A stretch of DNA of 15,603 nucleotides from an uncultured Eubacteriales bacterium (lineage in GTDB: Bacteria; Bacillota; Clostridia; Oscillospirales; Oscillospiraceae). Shown here one piece after another: positions 1 to 6,437 of this stretch. The stretch is taken from the NCBI GenBank assembly GCA_900549705.1, contig URPI01000034.1:1-15603 (forward strand), read 5' to 3'. Each line of letters starts with the position of its first letter. Within the stretch, counting starts at the first letter, position 1. The notes beneath the pieces were generated by a model. The model worked only from the letters and a program-made list of their open reading frames with translations, was not told where the DNA came from and made no database searches. The translations under genes and the position numbers were made by a program.

Positions 1-59
1 CTCAGTCAGCCCGTTCGGGCTGCCAGCTCCCCCAGAGGTGGAGCCAAGGGTGCTTCGCA
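1..59 (-). repeat. Dispersed palindromic repeat, partial at window edge
   Basis: This stretch holds three nested small hairpins: CAGCCCG/CGGGCTG, GCTCC/GGAGC and GGTGC/GCACC. Read on the minus strand it matches the repeats at 15388-15439 and 15479-15603 (shared CTTGGCTCC, GGGAGCTG, and a variable hairpin ending in CTGACTGAG). It runs off the left edge of the window, so its full length is unknown. It lies just downstream of the thymidine kinase gene, where its hairpins could also end transcription; that role is inference. Confidence 0.7.
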
Positions 60-89
60 CCATGTGCACTGTCCGGCAGTACCGCTGCC

Positions 90-692
90 TTAGTGGGTAT
101 GCAGCTTGATAACCTTATGCTCCCGGATGCCCCGGACATAACACTTGTGGCACATGGCAATATAGCTGTCGTTGCCTCCCAGCACCACCTGTGCGCCCTG
201 GGTGACGATGTGACCGCTGCCGTCAATCCGGGCGTTGACGGTGGCTTTGGCACCGCAGTCGCAAATGGTTTTGATTTCCTGGATGGTGTCTGCCACCTCC
301 ATCAGCCGCAGGCTGCCGGGGAACAGCTTGGTCTGGAAATCCGTCCGCAGACCGAAGCACATCACCGGGATATTGTATTCGTCCACAATGCTGCGCAGCT
401 GGTCGATTTGTGCCGGGGTGAGGAACTGGCATTCATCCACAATAATTACATTGCATTTGCCCAGCCGCTGCTCCCGGAACAGCACCTCCAAATCCCGCTC
501 CGGGGGAACGGTCTCCACCTCTGCCGCCAGACCAATGCGGCTGCGCAGAACGGTCTGCCCGTCCCGGGTGTCGGCACTGGGCTTTAGAAGCCACACGGAT
601 AAATCATTTTCTTCATAGTTGTATTTGGTAATCAGCGCCTGGGCGGTCTTGCTGGAACCCATGGCACCATACTTGAAATAGAGCTTTGCCAA
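90..692 (-). CDS. tdk: Thymidine kinase (type II, zinc-binding)
   Basis: Phosphorylates thymidine to dTMP with ATP in the cytoplasmic nucleoside salvage pathway. The 200-residue length is normal for the family. The phosphate-binding loop GAMGSSKT is at residues 9-16, the Walker B/catalytic motif DECQFL at 86-91 (Glu87 the likely catalytic base), and the zinc ligands come from the CDC at 144-146 and CHKC at 181-184. The start is a TTG at 692-690, chosen because AGGAGGGG lies 7 nt upstream and the protein then begins MAKLYFKYGAM, as homologues do; the frame stays open further upstream, but that part overlaps the divergent gene and its promoter. The P-loop has Ser where most P-loops have Gly before Lys. 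A near-consensus promoter lies directly upstream. It is a single-gene unit, divergent from the lipoprotein gene. Confidence 0.95.
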   Translation of the reverse strand: MAKLYFKYGAMGSSKTAQALITKYNYEENDLSVWLLKPSADTRDGQTVLRSRIGLAAEVETVPPERDLEVLFREQRLGKCNVIIVDECQFLTPAQIDQLRSIVDEYNIPVMCFGLRTDFQTKLFPGSLRLMEVADTIQEIKTICDCGAKATVNARIDGSGHIVTQGAQVVLGGNDSYIAMCHKCYVRGIREHKVIKLHTH

Positions 693-717
693 CGGTAAAC
701 CCCTCCTGTCAAAAAAC

Positions 718-746
718 ATTATACAAAATTTGCCTGTCCATTGCAA
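718..746 (-). promoter_or_regulatory. Sigma-A promoter of tdk
   Basis: On the minus strand, TTGCAA (746-741), a 17-bp spacer and a perfect TATAAT (723-718) lie about 25 bases upstream of the TTG start of tdk, giving a short leader that contains the ribosome binding site. Confidence 0.8.
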
Positions 747-788
747 CCTTTTTCCAGATAAATCCCACATATAGGGTGAAGGGAACCA

Positions 789-817
789 TTGAAAAGCCCT
801 GTCCCATATCATATAAT
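789..817 (+). promoter_or_regulatory. Sigma-A promoter of the DUF4349 lipoprotein gene
   Basis: TTGAAA (789-794), a 17-bp spacer and TATAAT (812-817). The expected transcription start, about 7 bases further on, falls almost at the ribosome binding site at 825-830, so the 5' leader would be very short (roughly 14 bases). Confidence 0.75.
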
Positions 818-837
818 AACATTGAGGAGGAATGGAT

Positions 838-1791
838 ATGAAGAAAAAGAAAGCATTAACCATCGTGATGGCAGCGGCATTGCTGGTGGGGCTGCTGGGC
901 GGCTGCGGGAGCAAGAATCTGTCCATGGAACCAGACATGGCAAGAGGCGATATGTATGCCGATGACGGCATTTCCTATGAGATGGCGATGGCAGCGCCTG
1001 CCGCCATGAGCGGGGCAGGCAGCAACGGGAAATCCGCCGCCAGCACCGCTTCCATCCCCCTGCCGGAAAACCGGAAATGGGTCATTACCATGAGCCTGAC
1101 GGCGGAGACGGAGAACCTCACCGATGCCATGGGGCTTCTGGCAGAGAAAATCCAGGCAAGCGGCGGCTATGTGGAAAGCCAGAGCGTCAGCGGCACCGCC
1201 GTCAATTCCGGGCGCAGTCCCTCGGCATACATCACCGTCCGGGTTCCCGCAGAGCAGCTGGACAGCTTCGTGGAGGATGTGTCCGGCATGACCAACGTGG
1301 TGTCCAGCAGCCGCTATGTGGAGGACATCACCCTGCGCTACACCGACACCGAGGGCAGAGTGAAGGCACTGAAAACCGAGGAAGCCCGGCTGCTGGAGCT
1401 GATGGAGCAGGCGCAGACCATGTCCGACCTGCTGGAAATTGAGGGACGGCTGACCGAAGTGCGTTATCAGCTGGAAAACTACACCTCCACCCTGCGGCTG
1501 TATGACAACCAGGTGGACTATGCCACCCTGGATCTGACCTTGCGGGAAGTGGAAAAATTCACGCCCCCGGAAAAGCAGGGCTTCTGGGAGAAGGTCACCT
1601 CCGGTCTGGCAGACAGCATTGTGGATTTGGGACAGGGCATGGTGGACTTTGCGGCATGGGTGCTGATTGAGCTGCCTTACCTGGTGCTGGTGGGGCTGCT
1701 GGGCTGGCTGACGGTGTTCCTGACCCGCCGCAGCATCAAAAAGAGACGGGCAAAGAAGGCACAGAAAACCCAGGACGGACAGAACAAATAA
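838..1791 (+). CDS. DUF4349 domain lipoprotein, membrane-anchored
   Basis: Predicted cell-surface lipoprotein of unknown function. The start at 838 is preferred over the ATG at 832 because AGGAGG (825-830) then has 7-nt spacing. The 317 residues begin with a Lys-rich signal peptide and the lipobox LGGC, so Cys23 would be lipidated. A low-complexity Ala/Met/Ser/Gly linker runs to about residue 75. The DUF4349 core follows (about 78-240), including the typical YVEDITLRYTD and RLTEVRYQLE segments; the latter lies in a predicted coiled coil (about 165-215). A transmembrane helix at about 273-296 and a Lys/Arg-rich tail end the protein, so it would be anchored at both ends with its core outside. 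Family assignment rests on this architecture and motifs. No partner gene is adjacent; it appears monocistronic, with a terminator right after it. Confidence 0.85.
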   Translation: MKKKKALTIVMAAALLVGLLGGCGSKNLSMEPDMARGDMYADDGISYEMAMAAPAAMSGAGSNGKSAASTASIPLPENRKWVITMSLTAETENLTDAMGLLAEKIQASGGYVESQSVSGTAVNSGRSPSAYITVRVPAEQLDSFVEDVSGMTNVVSSSRYVEDITLRYTDTEGRVKALKTEEARLLELMEQAQTMSDLLEIEGRLTEVRYQLENYTSTLRLYDNQVDYATLDLTLREVEKFTPPEKQGFWEKVTSGLADSIVDLGQGMVDFAAWVLIELPYLVLVGLLGWLTVFLTRRSIKKRRAKKAQKTQDGQNK

Positions 1792-1804
1792 AAAATTGCA
1801 TCAG

Positions 1805-1845
1805 CGCCAGGATTCCGCCGCCGGAATCCTGGCGTTTGAATTTTC
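1805..1845 (+). terminator. Rho-independent terminator after the DUF4349 gene
   Basis: A perfect 13-bp inverted repeat, CGCCAGGATTCCG / CGGAATCCTGGCG with a 4-nt loop (1805-1834), is followed by the T-rich run TTTGAATTTT. It begins 13 bases after the stop codon. Confidence 0.85.
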
Positions 1846-1922
1846 CCGCCGCATCTCAGCCATCATTCAAAAATGCCAAATTAGCCGAGGTAAATTTGTT
1901 GCGGGTCTATGCACATTTTCTC

Positions 1923-1951
1923 TTGTCAAGGGGGGTGAAATCTTCTATAAT
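1923..1951 (+). promoter_or_regulatory. Sigma-A promoter of the feo operon
   Basis: TTGTCA (1923-1928), a 17-bp spacer and a perfect TATAAT (1946-1951), about 42 bases before the feoA start. An AT-rich imperfect palindrome (CAAATTA...TAAATTTG) lies upstream at about 1877-1898 and is a possible, unproven site for an iron-responsive repressor. Confidence 0.8.
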
Positions 1952-1993
1952 GTCCCCAAGAAAACATAGAAAACATAGAGAAGGAGCAAGGGT

Positions 1994-2224
1994 ATGACCA
2001 TTGATGATTTGAAAATCGGGCAATCCGGCACCATCGCTCAGGTAGGCGGCGAAGGGGCGCTGCGGCTTCGCTTTTTGGACATGGGATTGATTCCCGGAAC
2101 CCGCGTGACGCTGCAAAAGGTTGCGCCCATGGGCGACCCCATCCAGATTCAGGTGCGGGGCTATGAGCTGACCATTCGGCGGGAGGATGCGGCAAAAATT
2201 ACGCTCAAGGAGGAACTGGTATGA
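1994..2224 (+). CDS. feoA: Ferrous iron transport protein A
   Basis: Small cytoplasmic SH3-like partner of FeoB, needed for or modulating Fe(II) uptake. The 76-residue length is typical. The characteristic signature LRFLDMGLIPGTRVTL is at about residues 25-40, followed by PMGDPIQIQVRGYELTIRRED, the usual FeoA C-terminal half. AAGGAG (1981-1986) lies 7 nt before the ATG. The stop codon overlaps the feoB start (ATGA at 2221-2224), so the two proteins are probably translationally coupled. Confidence 0.95.
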   Translation: MTIDDLKIGQSGTIAQVGGEGALRLRFLDMGLIPGTRVTLQKVAPMGDPIQIQVRGYELTIRREDAAKITLKEELV

Positions 2225-4224
2225 TTTTTGCACTGGCAGGCAATCAGAACTGCGGCAAAACCACCCTCTTTAATGCCCTCACCGGCTCCAATCAGCACGT
2301 TGGCAATTTCCCCGGAGTCACCGTTGACCAGAAAATGGGCACCATCCGGGGCACCTCCCATCAGGTGGTGGATTTGCCGGGAATCTACTCCATCCGTCCC
2401 TATACCCAGGAGGAAATTGTCACCCGGGACTTTATTCTCAAATCCAAGCCCGATGCCATTTTGAACATTGTGGATGCCACCAACATCGAGCGCAATCTCT
2501 ACCTGACCTTGCAGCTGCTGACCTTAAAGGTTCCAACGGTGATTGCGCTGAACATGATGGACGAGCTGACCGGCAACGGCGGCAGCATTGATGTGAAGAA
2601 GCTCAGCGATGCCTTGGGTGTGCCGGTGGTGCCCATCAGTGCCGCCAAGAATGAGGGTATCTCCGAGCTGGTGGATATTCTGCTGGACACGGCTGAAAAT
2701 CGCGTGGTTCCCAAGGTGCAGGACTTCTGCCCGGAAGGCCCCGTCCACCGGTGCATTCACGCCGTCTGCCACATCATCGAAGACCATGCCCAGCGGGCAC
2801 AGCTGTCCCGGCGATTTGCCGCCACCAAGCTCATCGAGGGCGAGCAGGAATTTTATGACCTGCTCCAACTGAGCCAGAACGAGAAAGAGCTGATTGAGCA
2901 TTCCATCATCGAGATGGAGACGGATACCGGCCTGGATCGCAATGCCGCCCTGGCGGATATGCGGTATAATTTCATCGAAAAGGTCTGCGGCGGCTGTGTG
3001 ACCAAGGCCTCGGAAAGCAAGGAGCATCGGCGCAGCGTCCAGATTGACAAGGTGCTGACCAACCGCTATCTGGCAATTCCCCTGTTTGTGGCGATTATGG
3101 GGCTGGTGTTCTTCCTGACCTTCAATGTGGTTGGTGCTTTTTTGTCCGATGTGATGGCCTACGCCGTGGATGGGCTGACGCAGCTTGCCGACCGGGCGCT
3201 GACTGCCTACGGCATCAATCCGGTGGTACACAGCCTGGTGATTGACGGCATCTTTGCCGGTGTGGGCAGTGTGCTCAGCTTCCTGCCGCTGATTGTGACG
3301 CTGTTTTTCTTCCTGTCCATTTTGGAGGACTCCGGCTACATGGCACGGGTGGCCTTTGTGATGGACAAGCTGCTGCGGAAAATCGGTCTGTCCGGCCGGA
3401 GCTTTGTGCCCATGCTCATCGGCTTCGGCTGCTCTGTGCCCGCCATTATGGCAACCCGCACCCTGTCCAGCAACCGTGACCGGAAAATGACCATTTTGCT
3501 CACCCCCTTTATGAGCTGCTCGGCCAAAATTCCCATCTATACGCTGTTTGCCGCCGCATTTTTCCCCGGGAGAGAGCTGCCGGTGATGATTCTTCTGTAT
3601 TTCGGCGGTATTGTGGTGGGCATTGTCATGGCGCTTCTGCTCAAGAGCACCCTGTTCCGGGGCAATCCCGTTCCCTTTGTGATGGAGCTGCCCAATTACC
3701 GTCTGCCCTCTTTTAAGAGCGTGGTGCTGCTGATGTGGGAGAAGGCAGAGGATTTTCTCACCCGTGCCTTTACGGTTATCTTCATGGCAACGGTGATTAT
3801 CTGGTTCCTGCAAACCTTCGACCTGCGGCTCAACGTGGTAACGGACGGCACCCAGAGCATTCTTGCCTGCCTGGGGCAGTTTATTGCCCCCTTGTTTGCA
3901 CCCCTGGGCTTTGGCGATTGGCGGATGGTCACGGCGCTGGTTTCCGGCTTCACCGCCAAGGAGGCGGTGGTCAGCACCTTCGGCGTGATTCTGGGTGTCA
4001 GCCATGAGCAGTTGCATGAGGCGCTGCACCTGCTGTTTACGCCCCGCTCTGCGGCAAGCTTTTTGACCTTCTGCCTGCTGTATACCCCCTGTGTGGCGGC
4101 GGTTGCCACCATCCGGCGGGAGCTGGACTCCAAGCTCAAAACGGTGGGCGTGGTGATTGCCCAGTGCACGGTGGCGTGGATTGCTGCCTTCCTGGTGTAT
4201 CAGATTGGCGGGTGGATTGGATGA
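2221..4224 (+). CDS. feoB: Ferrous iron transporter FeoB
   Basis: Inner-membrane Fe(II) transporter with an N-terminal GTP-binding domain. G1 is GNQNCGKTT (residues 7-15), G2 includes the Thr of PGVTVD (31-36), G3 is DLPG (51-54), G4 is NMMD (111-114) and a G5-like SAAKNEG starts at 140. A helical spacer region (about 165-270) precedes the membrane part. The two Gate-type segments are visible: GFGCSVPAIMATRTL in the first half and GFTAKEAVVSTFGV in the second, and the terminal YTPCVAAVATIRREL is also standard. At 667 residues it is the common Firmicutes size. ATGA overlaps link it to feoA upstream and to a tiny Cys-rich gene downstream, so the three form one operon. Confidence 0.97.
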   Translation: MIFALAGNQNCGKTTLFNALTGSNQHVGNFPGVTVDQKMGTIRGTSHQVVDLPGIYSIRPYTQEEIVTRDFILKSKPDAILNIVDATNIERNLYLTLQLLTLKVPTVIALNMMDELTGNGGSIDVKKLSDALGVPVVPISAAKNEGISELVDILLDTAENRVVPKVQDFCPEGPVHRCIHAVCHIIEDHAQRAQLSRRFAATKLIEGEQEFYDLLQLSQNEKELIEHSIIEMETDTGLDRNAALADMRYNFIEKVCGGCVTKASESKEHRRSVQIDKVLTNRYLAIPLFVAIMGLVFFLTFNVVGAFLSDVMAYAVDGLTQLADRALTAYGINPVVHSLVIDGIFAGVGSVLSFLPLIVTLFFFLSILEDSGYMARVAFVMDKLLRKIGLSGRSFVPMLIGFGCSVPAIMATRTLSSNRDRKMTILLTPFMSCSAKIPIYTLFAAAFFPGRELPVMILLYFGGIVVGIVMALLLKSTLFRGNPVPFVMELPNYRLPSFKSVVLLMWEKAEDFLTRAFTVIFMATVIIWFLQTFDLRLNVVTDGTQSILACLGQFIAPLFAPLGFGDWRMVTALVSGFTAKEAVVSTFGVILGVSHEQLHEALHLLFTPRSAASFLTFCLLYTPCVAAVATIRRELDSKLKTVGVVIAQCTVAWIAAFLVYQIGGWIG

Positions 4225-4343
4225 GCTTCTGGGACTATGCGCTGCTGGCTGCCATCGGCGGATACATGGCATGGCTGCTGTTCCGCCCCAAAAAGAAGAA
4301 ATGCAGCGGCGATTGCAGCTGCTGCCGGGGCTGCCGGGGATGA
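4221..4343 (+). CDS. FeoB-associated Cys-rich small membrane protein
   Basis: A 40-residue protein starting at the ATG that overlaps the feoB stop (ATGA). It has one hydrophobic segment (about residues 4-21), a basic stretch RPKKKK, and a Cys-rich tail with five cysteines in 11 residues (C28, C32, C34, C35, C38). This layout matches the FeoB-associated Cys-rich membrane protein family that follows feoB in many Firmicutes. It may play the part that FeoC plays in enterobacteria, or bind iron at the inner membrane face; both are inference. It ends 5 bases before the operon terminator. No other ribosome binding site is seen, so translation is probably coupled to feoB. Confidence 0.85.
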   Translation: MSFWDYALLAAIGGYMAWLLFRPKKKKCSGDCSCCRGCRG

Positions 4344-4348
4344 GATAC

Positions 4349-4383
4349 AAAACGACGTGGTGTTTTCAGCCACGTCGTTTTTT
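4349..4383 (+). terminator. Rho-independent terminator of the feo operon
   Basis: Perfect 12-bp stem AAAACGACGTGG / CCACGTCGTTTT with a 9-nt loop, followed by further Ts. It lies just after the Cys-rich gene. The A-rich left arm means it could also work from the other strand. Confidence 0.92.
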
Positions 4384-4419
4384 GCGCCCGTTTGCAATAA
4401 TTTCAGAAGGTCATCGCCG

Positions 4420-4457
4420 CCTTGGCTCCACCTCTGGGGGTGTACTGCGTTGAATGG
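4420..4457 (+). repeat. Dispersed repeat fragment, related to 15516-15590
   Basis: The run CCTTGGCTCCACCTCTGGGG, followed by GGTGTAC and GTTGAATGG, also occurs on the minus strand at the right end of the window, where an extra hairpin of about 25-30 bases separates the parts. This copy therefore looks like a shortened form. The flanking 4384-4419 shows nothing recognisable. Confidence 0.65.
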
Positions 4458-4480
4458 GATGTACCCATGGTTCTGCATAG

Positions 4481-4651
4481 CCATTGTAGGGGTCGCCAAC
4501 TTGGCGACCCGCCGCTTCCGGGATAAAGTGGTACGTTAGTTGCAAATTGCTTATGGTTTCTTCCTCTTGGCTTCCCCCGGGGGGAAGCTGGATTTTTTAT
4601 CAAACGGCACTTCGGAACCGGTTGATAAAAAAGACTGATGAGGGGCGGCGA
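4481..4651 (+). repeat. Composite palindromic repeat, plus-oriented copy
   Basis: Three blocks in order: a 27-base block at 4486-4512 containing the hairpin GGGTCGCCAA/TTGGCGACCC, a 25-base block at 4566-4590 centred on CTTCCCCC/GGGGGAAG, and CTGATGAGGGGCGGCGA at 4635-4651. The same three blocks occur in the same order on the minus strand at 4737-4834, the first two identical and the third with one difference. Here the gaps between blocks are longer: 53 bases between blocks 1 and 2, and 44 bases between 2 and 3, the latter containing a separate hairpin. CCATTGTAGGGGTCG at 4481-4495 recurs at 15478-15492 (minus). Confidence 0.85.
4593..4632. repeat. Perfect 11-bp inverted repeat inside the composite repeat
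   Basis: TTTTTTATCAA (4593-4603) and TTGATAAAAAA (4622-4632) form a stem that can extend through ACGG/ACCG-like pairs. It lies between blocks 2 and 3 of the plus-oriented composite repeat and is absent from the minus-oriented copy, so it looks like a small insertion. With A and T tracts on both sides it resembles a bidirectional terminator. Confidence 0.6.
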
Positions 4652-4736
4652 TGGCTAAAAGTTTCAGATTTTCCCCGTTAAGTGGAGAAAACCAGAACAT
4701 ATGCCACTCATCCAGCTGCATTTATTTACCAACCTG

Positions 4737-4834
4737 TCGCCACCCCTCATCAGCCTCGCTTCGCTCAGCAGCTTCCCCCCGGGGGAAGCCAAGGGCACTT
4801 CGTGCCAGCGGGTCGCCAAGTTGGCGACCCCTAC
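4737..4834 (-). repeat. Composite palindromic repeat, minus-oriented copy
   Basis: A compact copy (98 bases) of the element at 4486-4651, inverted. The blocks are at 4737-4753, 4769-4793 and 4808-4834. Between the last two is the small hairpin GGCACTTCGTGCC, which is also present in the repeat at 15479-15603. The pair flanks about 85 bases (4652-4736) in which I see no gene or motif. 4835-4907 is AT-rich and also shows nothing until the promoter. Confidence 0.85.
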
Positions 4835-4907
4835 GTTGCAATTCTACTGACAATGCGTTCATATATTCTTAACTCATGCAATCGTCGTGGTTATTGGAGA
4901 ATATTCC

Positions 4908-4936
4908 TTGACAAACCCATTAAAAGGTGATATTCT
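4908..4936 (+). promoter_or_regulatory. Sigma-A promoter of the cobalamin-uptake operon
   Basis: Consensus TTGACA (4908-4913), a 17-bp spacer and TATTCT (4931-4936). The expected start near 4943 lies about 18 bases before the riboswitch aptamer. Confidence 0.8.
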
Positions 4937-4960
4937 GCTCACAGTAAACAAGAAATAACA

Positions 4961-5143
4961 CATTTAAGTGCCGCCGAGAGCCGGAAGGGTGTCGGCGGAG
5001 AATAGTGAATCCGGTGTGAATCCGGAACGGTACCGCCACTGTAAGCGTGGAGGTGTCTGCACAGGACGAAAGTCGGTCATTGGGAAACTGAGAAGACTGG
5101 TGCAGGCACTTATGATGCGCAAGTCAGGAGACCTGCTTAAATG
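4961..5143 (+). promoter_or_regulatory. Cobalamin riboswitch aptamer
   Basis: An RNA leader that should bind adenosylcobalamin or a related corrinoid and turn off the genes behind it. Conserved parts are visible: the core GAATCCGGTGTGAATCCGG (about 5007-5025), ACCGCCACTGTAAGC (about 5032-5046), and the B12 box with AAGTCAGGAGACCTGC (5121-5136). Candidate closing helices are CATTTA (4961-4966) with TAAATG (5138-5143) for P1 and TAAGTGCC (4965-4972) with GGCACTTA (5105-5112) for P2; they share two bases at the junction. A terminator follows 62 bases later, so control is probably by premature termination. The helix assignments are by eye. Confidence 0.92.
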
Positions 5144-5204
5144 GATGAAAACCATCTGTCTTCGATGTTTAGGGCAGTTGGTTATTTTGTGCGCAGAAAA
5201 TCGG

Positions 5205-5239
5205 CTGCGGCAGTCTGAATCAGGCTGCCGCAGTTTTTT
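5205..5239 (+). terminator. Terminator of the riboswitch expression platform
   Basis: Stem CTGCGGCAG / CTGCCGCAG (5205-5213 and 5225-5233) with an 11-nt loop and TTTTTT directly after it. It lies between the aptamer and the first gene of the operon, where ligand-dependent termination would occur. The 140 bases from here to the btuF start hold a weak hairpin (TCCCTC/GAGGGA, about 5315-5345) and no gene. Confidence 0.88.
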
Positions 5240-5379
5240 ATTTGTGCACCCTTTCCTGGTAGGCAACCGGGGCCGGCTTGGATGACATCGACAGCCATAG
5301 CTGCAACCCTTTTTCTCCCTCAGCGGGGTGCATCCGTCAGAGGGAATGCAATAGAGAATATGATTTTGGAGGATCGATT

Positions 5380-6429
5380 ATGTTGAAAAAAGTATTGTCT
5401 TTGCTGCTGGCTGCCGCCACAATCTTGGGCCTGATGGTCTGCGGTGCAAGTGCCACAAACCTGACCGAAGCACCCGCAGCCGCCAAAAGTGATGAAAATC
5501 ACTATCCCGTGAGTATTCGCTGCTATGACTATGCCAGAAATCATGTGGAAATGGTGTTTGAGAAAGCTCCCGAGCGAGTACTTACCTACTCCCTGAACTC
5601 CGTGGAAAACATGATTGCGCTGGGGCTGGAAGACAAGATTGTTATGGCCATGAGCGTCAAGCCGGAGCGAGTCCTGCCCAAATACCGGGAGGCATTTGAT
5701 CGGATTCAGGCTACCACAACGGAGTTCCTGTCTAAAGAAGATGTGCTGACATTGCAGCCGGACTTCATTCTGGCATGGTACTCCAGCTTTGAGGACAAGC
5801 GGCTGGGCGACGTGCACTTCTGGAACGAGCGGGGCATTAACACCTATATGGCATACAACAGTGCCTGCGCCACAGATGATGACTATGAATATGTGACCAA
5901 TGACTACATCGAGCGGGAATATCTGGACATTCTGAATTTGGGCAAGATTTTCAACGTGGAAGATCGTGCTGAGGCTCTCGTTGCGGAAATGCGTGCCACT
6001 GTTGCCAAGGGTCAGGAGTATGCCAGCAAGGCAGAACCCAAGAACATTGTCATTATCGAAGATGAGGGTGACGCATTCCGGGTCTATGGCGAAGATACCA
6101 TTGGCGGTCAGATTGCCACCGCTGTTGGTGCCAATCTGCTGGCCAAAACCAGAAAAGAGCGCAAAAGCGCAGAAGATTTGGTGGTGCTGAACCCGGACTA
6201 CGTGTTTGGTGTCCACTTTGGCCCCACTTCCACTTCCCTCAATGACAAAAACTGCCTGGACTGCTTCAAGGAAAACCCCGCCCTGCAAAACATCAGTGCT
6301 TATAAAAATGGCCACCTGATTCCCACTGATCTGACCATGGTTTACTCCCCCGGTGTTCGGATTCTGGAGTCCTTCCAGTTCTTCATCGACAATCTCTACC
6401 CGGAAATGGCAGAGCAGGAAGCGAAATAA
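5380..6429 (+). CDS. btuF: ABC transporter substrate-binding protein, cobalamin-type
   Basis: Extracellular binding protein of the BtuF/FepB/FecB clan (periplasmic-binding-like fold), which hands its ligand to the permease. The start at 5380 has GGAGGA 6 nt upstream; the frame is open further back, but that part is riboswitch leader. The 349 residues begin with a signal peptide (MLKKVLSLLL...). Cleavage could follow LMV at Cys21 (an imperfect lipobox, so a lipoprotein is possible) or follow ASA at 23-25. Family features include APERVLTYSLNSVENMIALGLEDKIV, LQPDFILAW, the central helix region around 175-225, and NPDYVFGV. The riboswitch makes cobalamin or a corrinoid the most likely ligand; the protein family alone would also fit haem or ferric siderophores. 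Codon use is like its neighbours. Confidence 0.85.
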   Translation: MLKKVLSLLLAAATILGLMVCGASATNLTEAPAAAKSDENHYPVSIRCYDYARNHVEMVFEKAPERVLTYSLNSVENMIALGLEDKIVMAMSVKPERVLPKYREAFDRIQATTTEFLSKEDVLTLQPDFILAWYSSFEDKRLGDVHFWNERGINTYMAYNSACATDDDYEYVTNDYIEREYLDILNLGKIFNVEDRAEALVAEMRATVAKGQEYASKAEPKNIVIIEDEGDAFRVYGEDTIGGQIATAVGANLLAKTRKERKSAEDLVVLNPDYVFGVHFGPTSTSLNDKNCLDCFKENPALQNISAYKNGHLIPTDLTMVYSPGVRILESFQFFIDNLYPEMAEQEAK

Positions 6430-6437
6430 GGGTGCAT

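Noticed and set aside
93..618. Overlapping plus-strand frames of 164 and 127 codons
   Set aside because: They are shadows of the thymidine kinase gene, which has catalytic motifs in the right order.
1866..1898. Classical Fur or DtxR box upstream of feo
   Set aside because: The palindrome present matches neither consensus well, so it is recorded only as a weak candidate site.
2524..4350. Long open frame (608 codons) on the minus strand
   Set aside because: It lies fully antisense to feoB, and its Gln/His-rich product looks like an antisense frame. No ribosome binding site or family motif is seen.
4420..4834. Possible CRISPR array, given repeated blocks
   Set aside because: The blocks are inverted, of different lengths and not evenly spaced, and no cas gene is present.
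4651..4930. Two short plus-strand frames of 73 and 82 codons
   Set aside because: Both consist largely of the palindromic repeat and have no ribosome binding site.
5320..6315. 331-codon open frame on the minus strand
   Set aside because: It is antisense to the btuF gene, with no recognisable domain or start signal.
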